Shown here one piece after another: positions 1-5,213 of a stretch of 5,213 nucleotides of DNA. The translations under genes and the position numbers were made by a program. The notes under the pieces were generated by a model. It was not told where the DNA came from. It did not search any database and saw only the letters and a program-made list of their open reading frames with translations. Position 1 is the stretch's first letter. The number at the start of each line of letters is the position of its first letter. Source of the stretch: an uncultured Campylobacter sp. (lineage in GTDB: Bacteria > Campylobacterota > Campylobacteria > Campylobacterales > Campylobacteraceae); assembly GCF_937890585.1 (NCBI RefSeq), contig NZ_CALACG010000183.1, forward strand, positions 1-5,213, read 5' to 3'.

Positions 1-573
1 GATGTAAATTTGGCTTTGCTAAATTTGGGCTTTATAAAAAAATGTGACAGTGGCTACAACGTAACAGATGTTGGCAAATACTATGGTGGCATGCAAAACT
101 ACTACATGGGTAGGGCTAGCATTAGGTGGGATGAGAGGATAGTTTATAACGAAAATTTCGTAGATGAGATAATGAAAAATACCGCAAAAACGGCCAAAGA
201 AGAGCAAAAAGAAGATTTTAGAGAGAAATTTAAGGCTGAATACCGAACAAACGACGGCCACTATGTAAGAAGTAGGGCAGAGCTAGTCATCGCAAACTGG
301 CTTTTTGCTGAGGGCATAGCCTACGCTTATGAAAAAAGAGTGCCGATAAAAGAGGACATATATTGTGATTTTTACATACCAAAAGGCAAGGTCTATGTTG
401 AATTTTGGGGCTTGGAAGATGACGAGGCGTATATAAAAAGAAAAGAGCAAAAGATAGAGCTTTATAAAAAATACAATCTAAATTTAATAGAAATAGACAA
501 CAATACAATCAACAACATCGATGACTATCTGCCAAAAGAGCTTTTGAAATTTGGCGTGAGTTTAAATTTGTAG
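1..573 (+). CDS. PD-(D/E)XK nuclease-like protein, 3' part (5' end outside window)
   Basis: The reading frame is open from base 1 and ends at TAG 571-573. The first residues (DVN then LALLNLGF) show no start signal, so this is the C-terminal ~190 residues of a longer protein. Numbering from the TTG at 10, residues 1-45 look like a small helical segment with a 'GYNVTDVGKYYGG...IRW' pattern seen near winged-helix or DNA-associated modules. Residues 78-187 fit a PD-(D/E)XK nuclease fold: HYVRSRAE with E91, CDFYIP with D120, then KVYVEFWG with E131, followed by lysines K144/K148 and a final beta strand NLNLIEID. The 'VEFWG' form, with W where the classical motif has K, is familiar from nuclease domains attached to helicases or standing alone. 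I infer DNA cleavage or processing; the exact family and role are unknown. GC is about 36%, against about 46% in sampled stretches of hldE. The gene converges with the cytochrome gene. Confidence 0.7.
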   Translation, partial: DVNLALLNLGFIKKCDSGYNVTDVGKYYGGMQNYYMGRASIRWDERIVYNENFVDEIMKNTAKTAKEEQKEDFREKFKAEYRTNDGHYVRSRAELVIANWLFAEGIAYAYEKRVPIKEDIYCDFYIPKGKVYVEFWGLEDDEAYIKRKEQKIELYKKYNLNLIEIDNNTINNIDDYLPKELLKFGVSLNL

Positions 574-592
574 AAAAAGGGGCGAGCGCCCC
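574..592 (-). terminator. Intrinsic terminator of the cytochrome c gene (possibly bidirectional)
   Basis: Read on the minus strand, GGGGC (592-588), a four-base loop and GCCCC (583-579) form a five-base-pair all-GC stem, followed directly by five Ts (578-574). It begins five bases after the cytochrome stop codon, the standard position for a Rho-independent terminator. On the plus strand the same stem is followed by TATGATTATTTTA, which is T-rich but interrupted, so it may also help end the nuclease transcript arriving from the left. Confidence 0.75.
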
Positions 593-597
593 TATGA

Positions 598-900
598 TTA
601 TTTTAGTGTTTGGATGTATTCTGCAACTGCTTTGATGTCGTCATCGCTCATTGGAGTAGCGATCGGTTTCATCATAGCGCCAAGACCAAATTTATTTGCT
701 CCTGTTTTGTAGCCTTTTATTGCCTCTTCGATAGCTGCAGCGTCAAGTGATGTTAAAGCTGGAACTTTGTTATTGAAAACTTTTTCAGCTTTAGCTCCAT
801 GACAGGCGATACATTTTTTGTAGATCGTAGCGCTATCAGCAGCAAAAGCAGCAGTTGAAAGTAGAGCTGCAACGCCAGAAACGATTAGTAATTTTTTCAT
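598..900 (-). CDS. Periplasmic monohaem cytochrome c553
   Basis: This 100-residue protein is a small soluble class I cytochrome c that should carry electrons in the periplasm, probably between the bc1 complex and terminal oxidases or peroxidases. Residues 1-20 are a Sec signal peptide (MKK, hydrophobic stretch, AFA before the mature ADS). The haem site is C30-I-A-C33-H34, followed by G35. The distal axial ligand is probably M77 in GAMMKP, judged by aligning the C-terminal SDDDIKAVAEYI block with the Helicobacter pylori c553 as I remember it; M76 or M84 are alternatives. The mature length of about 80 residues is normal for c553. The start at 900 is supported by AAAGGATG a few bases upstream on the minus strand. 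It has its own promoter and terminator, so it is a single-gene transcript, divergent from the heptose operon. In C. jejuni a cytochrome c (Cj1153, from memory) sits in the same place next to gmhB. Confidence 0.93.
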   Translation of the reverse strand: MKKLLIVSGVAALLSTAAFAADSATIYKKCIACHGAKAEKVFNNKVPALTSLDAAAIEEAIKGYKTGANKFGLGAMMKPIATPMSDDDIKAVAEYIQTLK

Positions 901-928
901 TTTTCATCCTTTTTAGAAAAGTGTCGGC

Positions 929-956
929 ATTATAATATAAAAAGGTAAATTTGCAA
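929..956 (-). promoter_or_regulatory. Sigma70-type promoter for the cytochrome c gene
   Basis: On the minus strand a perfect TATAAT lies at 934-929, with TTGCAA (956-951; 4 of 6 matches to TTGACA) 16 bases upstream. Transcription should start near 922, leaving a leader of about 20 bases that contains the ribosome site AAAGGA. The -35 call is weak, because Campylobacter promoters depend mainly on the -10 box and an upstream T-rich stretch. Confidence 0.6.
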
Positions 957-970
957 GAGGCTAGTTAAAA

Positions 971-985
971 TATTTTGGTTATAAT
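971..985 (+). promoter_or_regulatory. Extended -10 promoter for the heptose operon
   Basis: TATTTTGGTTATAAT ends in a perfect TATAAT at 980-985, preceded by a T-rich element typical of Campylobacter vegetative promoters. No good -35 is visible at the usual 16-18 base spacing. The box ends only six bases before the gmhB ATG at 992, so the predicted transcription start falls at or next to the start codon. Confidence 0.6.
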
Positions 986-991
986 CACCAA

Positions 992-1507
992 ATGAATAAA
1001 AATATAGCCATTAAAGCACTTTTTCTAGACCGCGACGGCGTCATAAATGAGGACGCTGGATATGTTTGTGAGATTGAGAACTTCAAATTTATTGATGGCA
1101 TTTTTGACGCCTTAAGAGATTTTGCTGGGGCTGGCTACAAGCTCTTTGTCGTGACAAATCAATCAGGCATCGGCAGGGGCTACTACACGCAGGAGCAGTT
1201 TGACGCTCTAAACAAATTTATGCTAGAAAATTTCAAAAAAGAGCAAATTTTTATCACAAAAGTCTATTTTTGTCCGCACGCTCCAGAGGCGGATTGCGCT
1301 TGTAGAAAACCAAATCCAAAAATGATACTCGATGCTTGCAAAGAGTTTAACATAGACCTTGAAAACTCGCTCATGATAGGCGATAAGCCAAGCGACGTTG
1401 AGGCTGGCAAAAGGGCAGGTGTTGGTAGAAATTTCTTGCTTGATGGGATAAATTTTAAAGATGTAAGAGATGTTTTAAATAAGCTAAAAAAGGAAAAATC
1501 ACTATGA
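992..1507 (+). CDS. gmhB: D-glycero-beta-D-manno-heptose 1,7-bisphosphate 7-phosphatase
   Basis: This cytoplasmic HAD-superfamily phosphatase removes the C7 phosphate of heptose 1,7-bisphosphate, giving heptose 1-phosphate for adenylylation by HldE. It has 171 residues, close to the usual 180-190. The HAD motifs are complete: F11-L-D13-R-D15-G (nucleophile and acid/base aspartates), T55-N-Q-S-G, K106 in CRKPNP, and M128-IGD131-KPSD135. The subfamily's zinc-binding set C94, H96, C102, C104 is present, which separates it from histidinol-phosphate phosphatase-only relatives and from general HAD enzymes. The ATG at 992 is the only sensible start, because the first HAD strand begins by residue 9. 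There is no Shine-Dalgarno sequence before it (ATAATCACCAA), unlike the downstream genes, and the -10 box is six bases away. It is first in the operon; its TGA shares ATGA (1504-1507) with the hldD start. Confidence 0.95.
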   Translation: MNKNIAIKALFLDRDGVINEDAGYVCEIENFKFIDGIFDALRDFAGAGYKLFVVTNQSGIGRGYYTQEQFDALNKFMLENFKKEQIFITKVYFCPHAPEADCACRKPNPKMILDACKEFNIDLENSLMIGDKPSDVEAGKRAGVGRNFLLDGINFKDVRDVLNKLKKEKSL

Positions 1508-2493
1508 ATTTAAACGGAAAAAAGATAGTTATAACTGGCGGCGCTGGCTTTATCGGCTCAGCCTTAGCGCATTATTTTGACGAAAACTATAAAGATGTTC
1601 ACGTGCTTGTCGTGGATAAATTTAGAAACGACGAAACATTTAGCAATGGCAACCTAAAAAGCTTTGGGCATTTTAAAAACTTACTTGGCTTTAAGGGTGA
1701 AATTTACGCTGGCGACATCAACGATCGCAGCACACTTGAAAAGATAAGAAACTTTGCTCCAGACGTCATCTACCACGAGGCAGCGATCTCTGATACGACC
1801 GTAAAAGAGCAAGATGAGCTTATAAAAACAAATGTAAATGCCTTTGTAAATTTACTAGATATCTGCGAGAGCTTGGGCGCAAAGATGATTTACGCAAGCT
1901 CAGGGGCGACTTATGGCAACGCAAAGAGCCCACAAACAGTTGGCGAGTGCGAAGCGCCAAATAATGTCTATGGCTTTAGCAAGCTAAGCATGGATAATAT
2001 CAATAAAATTTATGCAAAGCGTGGTGTGAGCGTGGTTGGGTTAAGGTATTTTAATGTCTTTGGCAAGGGTGAGTTTTTTAAAAACAAGACCGCCTCGATG
2101 GTGCTTCAGTTTGGCCTGCAAATTTTGGCCGGCAAGACGCCAAAGCTCTTTGAGGGCAGCGACCAGATCAAGCGTGACTTTGTCTATATAAAAGATATCA
2201 TCGATGCAAACATAAAAGCACTTGACGCGCCAAGTGGCGTCTATAACGCAGCTACTGGCAAGGCTAGAAGCTTTCAAGATATCGCTGACATCTTGCAGCG
2301 TGAGATCGGCGTAAATTTAGGCAACGAATACATAAAAAACCCATTTATCGGCTCATATCAGTTTCACACTGAGGCCGACGTGGCCCCAGCTCGCGAGGCA
2401 TTTGGCTTTAGCGCGACTTGGAGCTTGGAAGAGGCGATAAAAGACTACTTGCCAGAGATAAAGAGAATTTATAAGGAAGAGATAAATGGCTAA
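1504..2493 (+). CDS. hldD: ADP-L-glycero-D-manno-heptose 6-epimerase
   Basis: HldD (also called RfaD/WaaD) converts ADP-D-glycero-beta-D-manno-heptose to the L,D form, the last step before heptosyltransferases use it for the lipooligosaccharide inner core. It is a 329-residue extended short-chain dehydrogenase/reductase; the E. coli enzyme is 310. Visible features are the dinucleotide-binding loop T11-GGAGFIGS near the N-terminus, the acidic residue D38 after the second strand (VVDKF), HEAAISDTT around 91-99 lining the cofactor pocket, S132/S133 in YASSGATYG, and the catalytic pair Y156-xxx-K160 (VYGFSK). RYFNVFG at 181-187 and RDFVYIKD at 224-231 are typical of sugar-nucleotide epimerases of this branch. 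An AAAGGA ribosome site at 1489-1494, inside gmhB, serves the ATG at 1504. The 4-base overlap with gmhB and 8-base overlap with hldE suggest translational coupling. A generic NAD-dependent epimerase is the alternative, but the context settles it. Confidence 0.95.
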   Translation: MNLNGKKIVITGGAGFIGSALAHYFDENYKDVHVLVVDKFRNDETFSNGNLKSFGHFKNLLGFKGEIYAGDINDRSTLEKIRNFAPDVIYHEAAISDTTVKEQDELIKTNVNAFVNLLDICESLGAKMIYASSGATYGNAKSPQTVGECEAPNNVYGFSKLSMDNINKIYAKRGVSVVGLRYFNVFGKGEFFKNKTASMVLQFGLQILAGKTPKLFEGSDQIKRDFVYIKDIIDANIKALDAPSGVYNAATGKARSFQDIADILQREIGVNLGNEYIKNPFIGSYQFHTEADVAPAREAFGFSATWSLEEAIKDYLPEIKRIYKEEING

Positions 2494-3904
2494 GAGAGTT
2501 AAAATTTTAGTCGTCGGCGATCTCATGCTGGACCACTATATCTGGGGCAGCTGCGAGCGCATCTCTCCTGAAGCGCCAGTGCAGGTCGTAAAGATAAATA
2601 ACGAAACCTACACCCTTGGTGGCGCTGGCAACGTGGTGAGAAATTTACTCTCCCTTGGCGCAAACGTGAGCGTGGCTAGCGTCTTAGGAGATGACGAGGC
2701 TGGCAAAAAGATAAAAGAGAAGCTTGCTGAGCTAAATGTAAAAGATGAGCTGATACTTACTGAAAAAGGGCGTGAAAGCTCGATAAAAAGCCGTATCATG
2801 GCATCTCACCAGCAAGTTGTCAGGATCGATAAAGAGAGTGTTGTCAAGATAAATTTAGAAGATGAGCTTGTCTTAAAAGTAAAAGAAAACCTTGCAAATT
2901 TTAAGGCCGTCTTGCTAAGCGACTATGGCAAAGGCGTGCTTAGCGAGAAGGTCTGCCAAGAGATCATAAACGAGTGCGTGAGGCTAAATATCCCAGTGCT
3001 CATAGACCCAAAAGGCAGCGACTACTCAAAATACAAAAACGCGACCCTTCTAACGCCAAATAAAAAAGAGGCGAGCGAGGCTACAAATTTAAAGATAAAA
3101 GACAAGGCCGAGCTTGAAAAGGCGATAAAACAGCTAAAGGACGAGCTAAATTTGACCTATTCGATCATCACGATCTCAGAAGAGGGCATCGCGCTTTATG
3201 ACGACAGGCTACACATCTTTGCTGCCAAAGCAAAAGAGGTCTTTGACGTCACTGGTGCTGGAGATACGGTGCTTGCCACACTTGGCTACATGCTAGCAAC
3301 TGGCGCTGATATAAAAGAGGCGATAAAGATAGCAAACCTTGCAGCAGCCGTAGTTGTAGCAAAGATAGGTAGCGCAACGGCTAGCTTTAGCGAGATTGAG
3401 CAGCTGCTAAATAGCTCATTTGGAGCAAATTTCGAGCACAAGCTTAAAAGCGTTGAGGAGCTAGAAGAAATTTTGAGCCAAAAGGGCAAGAAAAAGGTCG
3501 TTTTCACAAATGGCTGCTTTGATATCCTGCACGCTGGACACGTAAAATACCTAGCGCGCGCAAGAGAGCTTGGCGATCTTTTGGTCGTTGGACTAAACTC
3601 GGACGCTTCAGTTAAGAGGCTAAAAGGTGATGAGCGTCCTATAAATTCGCAAAATGATAGAGCCTGCGTGCTAAGTGGGCTTGGATTTGTTGATTATGTA
3701 GTCATTTTTGACGAGGATACGCCTTTAAATTTGATCACCAAAATAAAGCCAGACGTGCTTGTAAAAGGGGCTGATTACAAGGGCAAAGAGGTCGTTGGCA
3801 GCGAGATAGTAAAAGAGGTCAGACTGATTGACTTTGTCGAGGGTAAAAGCACAACAGGGATAATAAAAAGGATAAAATATGCTAAAAACGATGATAAAAA
3901 ATGA
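2486..3904 (+). CDS. hldE: Bifunctional D-beta-heptose 7-phosphate kinase / heptose 1-phosphate adenylyltransferase
   Basis: HldE (RfaE/WaaE) catalyses two non-consecutive steps: it phosphorylates heptose 7-phosphate at C1 and, after GmhB acts, transfers AMP from ATP to heptose 1-phosphate. The 472-residue length is the full fused form (E. coli 477). Residues 1 to about 310 are a ribokinase/PfkB kinase: GDLMLDHY at 11-18, GGAGNV at 45-50, SDYGKGVL at 145-152, and the PfkB signature DVTGAGDT at 254-261 with catalytic base D260. Residues 315-335 form a charged linker. Residues from about 338 to 465 are a cytidylyltransferase-like domain with [10 protein letters not shown] at 343-352 (HxGH nucleotide site H349, H352), [11 protein letters not shown] at 371-381, and STTGII at 455-460. 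Both active sites look intact. The ATG at 2486 has AAGGA at 2473-2477, eight bases upstream. It overlaps hldD by 8 bases and gmhA by 26. Confidence 0.97.
   Translation: MAKRVKILVVGDLMLDHYIWGSCERISPEAPVQVVKINNETYTLGGAGNVVRNLLSLGANVSVASVLGDDEAGKKIKEKLAELNVKDELILTEKGRESSIKSRIMASHQQVVRIDKESVVKINLEDELVLKVKENLANFKAVLLSDYGKGVLSEKVCQEIINECVRLNIPVLIDPKGSDYSKYKNATLLTPNKKEASEATNLKIKDKAELEKAIKQLKDELNLTYSIITISEEGIALYDDRLHIFAAKAKEVFDVTGAGDTVLATLGYMLATGADIKEAIKIANLAAAVVVAKIGSATASFSEIEQLLNSSFGANFEHKLKSVEELEEILSQKGKKKVVFTNGCFDILHAGHVKYLARARELGDLLVVGLNSDASVKRLKGDERPINSQNDRACVLSGLGFVDYVVIFDEDTPLNLITKIKPDVLVKGADYKGKEVVGSEIVKEVRLIDFVEGKSTTGIIKRIKYAKNDDKK
3867..3872 (+). promoter_or_regulatory. Ribosome binding site that fixes the gmhA start
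   Basis: AAAGGA lies inside the last codons of hldE, six bases before the ATG at 3879. The alternative in-frame ATG at 3891 is preceded only by GCTAAAAACG, with no Shine-Dalgarno match. The longer 26-base overlap with hldE is therefore the better call. Confidence 0.7.
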
Positions 3905-4448
3905 GCTTGAAGCTCACCAAAAGACATTTAGCGAGCATGTAAATTTGCTGGCTAGCTTGGAGCGTGCTTGCCAGATGGTAGCTGATACGCTAAAAAATGG
4001 TAAAAAGGTGCTGATATGTGGCAACGGCGGCTCTGCAGCGGACGCTCAACACTTTGCGGCCGAGCTAACTGGCAGATATAAAAGCGAGCGTCAAGCGCTA
4101 CCAGGCATTGCGCTAACTACCGATACTTCGGCGCTTACGGCCATTGGCAACGATTATGGCTTTGACTATGTTTTCTCACGCCAGTTTGAGGCTTTAGCCC
4201 AGTCAGGCGACTTGCTCGTGGCGATCTCAACAAGTGGCAACAGCAAAAACGTCCTTGAAGCTATAAAAAGTGCCAAGAAGATGGGCGCATTGGTGCTTGG
4301 ACTTAGCGGCAAAGGCGGTGGTGCGATGAATGAAGGATGTGATCTAAATTTAGTCGTTAGCTCAAGCGATACAGCAAGAATTCAAGAGTCGCACATCTTT
4401 TTCATCCACACGATCTGCCAGGCCGTAGATGAGGCTTTTAGGGGCTAA
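3879..4448 (+). CDS. gmhA: Sedoheptulose 7-phosphate isomerase
   Basis: GmhA is the committed first step of heptose synthesis, converting sedoheptulose 7-phosphate to D-glycero-D-manno-heptose 7-phosphate in the cytosol, usually as a homotetramer. The 189-residue protein is a single SIS (sugar isomerase) domain of normal length. Seen in order: [17 protein letters not shown] (48-64) with zinc/catalytic residues H58 and E62, [15 protein letters not shown] (80-94), the phosphate-binding ISTSGNS (116-122), GLSGKGGG (141-148), and [13 protein letters not shown] (165-177) with Q169 and H177. By comparison with the E. coli enzyme (H61, E65, Q172, H180 from memory) the metal and acid/base set is complete. 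Lipooligosaccharide and capsule versions (GmhA1, GmhA2) both exist in C. jejuni; its place beside hldE, hldD and gmhB indicates the lipooligosaccharide one. Although it acts first, it is fourth in the operon. An alternative start at 3891 would remove four residues. Confidence 0.95.
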   Translation: MLKTMIKNELEAHQKTFSEHVNLLASLERACQMVADTLKNGKKVLICGNGGSAADAQHFAAELTGRYKSERQALPGIALTTDTSALTAIGNDYGFDYVFSRQFEALAQSGDLLVAISTSGNSKNVLEAIKSAKKMGALVLGLSGKGGGAMNEGCDLNLVVSSSDTARIQESHIFFIHTICQAVDEAFRG

Positions 4449-4449
4449 A

Positions 4450-4845
4450 ATGCAAGAAGCGATGGATAAATTTTTAAATGATCCTTGCCAGAAAAATGAG
4501 ATAAATTTGATATCAGCTTTGAAAAAGGCCACATTTTTTGCTCCGGTGCTTTTAAACCAAGCGCTTGCAAAGCCTGATGGTGGCGTCGTCTATGAAGAAG
4601 AGGGCTCAAATATCAAATTTATCCTCCTTGAAGATGAGGGCGAAAAGCTTAGCTATTTTCCGGCATTTACAAGCAAAGAGGCGATGAAACTTTGGCGAAA
4701 CGACAGCGAGCAAGAGAGCATAGAGATAGGGCTAAAAGAGTATCTAGCGATGCTAAAAGAGAGCAGTTACGCTGGTGTCGTGGTGGATGCTTTTAGCTAT
4801 GACTTTGTGCTAAAAAGAGAGCTGATAGAGAAAATTCTCGCCTAG
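4450..4845 (+). CDS. SseB N-terminal-domain protein, function unknown
   Basis: This acidic, cytosolic-looking protein of 131 residues has no signal peptide or membrane segment. It resembles the N-terminal domain of the SseB family: a helix with FLNDPCQKNEINLISAL, a hydrophobic strand ATFFAPVLL, then IKFILLEDE, SYFPAFTSKEAMKLW (the family's 'paFTs..e...W' block, about residues 68-82), a helix EIGLKEYLAML, and a final AGVVVDAFSYDFVLKRELIEKI in the place of the usual 'viNP...l.l..e.l..i'. E. coli SseB is about twice this length, so only one domain is present. The molecular function is not established. I chose the ATG at 4450, one base after the gmhA stop, because AGGGG (4440-4444) sits five bases before it. 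An upstream in-frame ATG at 4429 would give 138 residues and a 20-base overlap with gmhA but has only a weak AGG. It is probably co-transcribed with the heptose genes without being part of the pathway. Confidence 0.75.
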   Translation: MQEAMDKFLNDPCQKNEINLISALKKATFFAPVLLNQALAKPDGGVVYEEEGSNIKFILLEDEGEKLSYFPAFTSKEAMKLWRNDSEQESIEIGLKEYLAMLKESSYAGVVVDAFSYDFVLKRELIEKILA

Positions 4846-4900
4846 TGTGTAATAAAATTTATAAAATTTTACGCATTATTTTATGCAAATAGCTTTGATG

Positions 4901-4940
4901 AGGTAAATTTAAACTGCTGGCTTGTTTAAATTTGTTTTAT
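4901..4940 (+). terminator. Possible AT-rich terminator of the heptose operon
   Basis: AAATTTAAAC (4905-4914) and GTTTAAATTT (4924-4933) are a perfect ten-base inverted repeat around a nine-base loop. Three wobble pairs and one A-U pair could lengthen the stem, and GTTTTAT follows. It lies about 60 bases after the last stop codon of the operon. The stem has only one GC pair, so termination strength is doubtful; the same arms could simply reflect the local excess of AAATTT. Confidence 0.4.
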
Positions 4941-5121
4941 AGGCTGGTTTTTTGTTGTGAACTTTGCTAAATTTTACTTTTTGCACGTTTTCTAAATTTG
5001 GCACAGCAGACGAGCTGAGGCTAAATTTAGGCTCGTGTTTGATCTTAATAATCTGTAAATTTCATTATCTCGTTCGCAAAATTTTGTTGCGTATATCAAA
5101 TTTATGCTTTTATTATTTTGT

Positions 5122-5213
5122 TTAATGGCTTGTAGGCAATGTGATCAAATTTGATTTACGATTTAACGCCGTAAGATCGTTATAAATTTTAAATTTTAGT
5201 TGGTTGGCAATAC
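5122..5213 (-). CDS. Possible 3' end of a convergent gene continuing beyond the window
   Basis: On the minus strand the frame is open from the window edge to TAA at 5124-5122, giving about 29 residues that include QLKFKIYNDLTALNRKSN and end ITLPTSH. The residue mix is protein-like but matches no family I recognise, and a run of 29 codons without a stop is easily obtained by chance. It would be convergent with the heptose operon. It may equally be part of the decayed or repeated sequence that fills the rest of this region. Confidence 0.2.
   Translation of the reverse strand, partial: IANQLKFKIYNDLTALNRKSNLITLPTSH

Larger units (their letters stand above)
4846..5213. other. AT-rich intergenic stretch without a convincing complete gene
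   Basis: The region is 28.5% GC by hand count. It contains thirteen AAATTT hexamers, a seven-base AT-only inverted repeat (4854-4860 with 4864-4870), a stem-loop CGCAA/TTGCG (5075-5079 with 5087-5091), and the perfect palindromes CTAAATTTAG (5021-5030) and ATCAAATTTGAT (5144-5155). I see no tRNA, rRNA or CRISPR structure, and no ORF with both a start and a ribosome site. The minus strand has three successive open stretches in two frames (5213-5122, 5144-4992, 5061-4909). The first runs off the window and could be the 3' end of a convergent gene. Confidence 0.6.

Noticed and set aside
19..508. Minus-strand open frames opposite the nuclease gene
   Set aside because: They lie entirely antisense to a frame with clear nuclease motifs, are rich in Phe, Cys and Leu as expected of the complement of an AT-rich gene, and have no ribosome site I could recognise.
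951..956. Palindrome TTGCAA as a -35 box for gmhB
   Set aside because: The spacing to the gmhB -10 box is 23 bases, too long. It fits better as the weak -35 of the cytochrome promoter on the other strand.
2041..3507. Minus-strand open frames opposite hldD and hldE
   Set aside because: They are antisense shadows of well-conserved genes, with Ser/Phe-rich low-complexity translations and no family resemblance.
4429..4449. Earlier ATG at 4429 for the SseB-like gene
   Set aside because: It has only a weak AGG upstream, while the ATG at 4450 has AGGGG at a good spacing and sits directly after the gmhA stop. The earlier start remains possible.
4846..5213. A CRISPR array or small structured RNA in the repetitive AT-rich tail
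   Set aside because: The AAATTT copies are unevenly spaced short words, not direct repeats with equal spacers, and no stable extended fold or RNA gene signature is visible.

Overview
The window looks like chromosomal DNA of a Campylobacter species, more likely one of the moderate-GC, non-thermophilic group (concisus/curvus/showae type) than C. jejuni. The evidence is the AT-rich sequence saturated with the hexamer AAATTT, the epsilonproteobacterial type of cytochrome c553, and the gene order cytochrome c / gmhB / hldD / hldE / gmhA. From memory, that order matches the C. jejuni block Cj1153 to Cj1149c. I could not run a search, so the species is not assigned.

Layout: (1) 1-573, plus strand: the 3' part of a gene that starts before the window and encodes a PD-(D/E)XK nuclease-like domain. 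It has lower GC (about 36% by hand count) than the heptose genes and may be accessory. (2) 598-900, minus strand: a small exported monohaem cytochrome c553 that converges on the nuclease gene and has a GC-rich intrinsic terminator between the two. (3) 901-991: a 91-base divergent promoter region, with one -10 box for the cytochrome and one for the heptose operon. (4) 992-4845, plus strand: a compact operon, gmhB-hldD-hldE-gmhA, followed by a small SseB-domain protein. Neighbouring genes overlap by 4, 8 and 26 bases, then are separated by one base if the start I prefer for the last gene is right. (5) 4846-5213: 368 bases of very AT-rich sequence (about 28.5% GC) with no convincing complete gene. 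It holds thirteen AAATTT hexamers, several hairpins or palindromes, a possible weak terminator, and successive minus-strand open stretches that may be a decayed gene, a repeat, or the 3' end of a convergent gene.

The four heptose genes give a complete route from sedoheptulose 7-phosphate to ADP-L-glycero-beta-D-manno-heptose: GmhA (isomerase), HldE kinase domain, GmhB (phosphatase), HldE adenylyltransferase domain, HldD (6-epimerase). The product is the donor for the inner-core heptoses of lipooligosaccharide. All the catalytic motifs I looked for are present, and the operon appears intact.

I did not find a convincing new biological system. The items most worth a second look are the apparently leaderless start of gmhB, the low-GC nuclease fragment, and the unexplained structured AT-rich tail.
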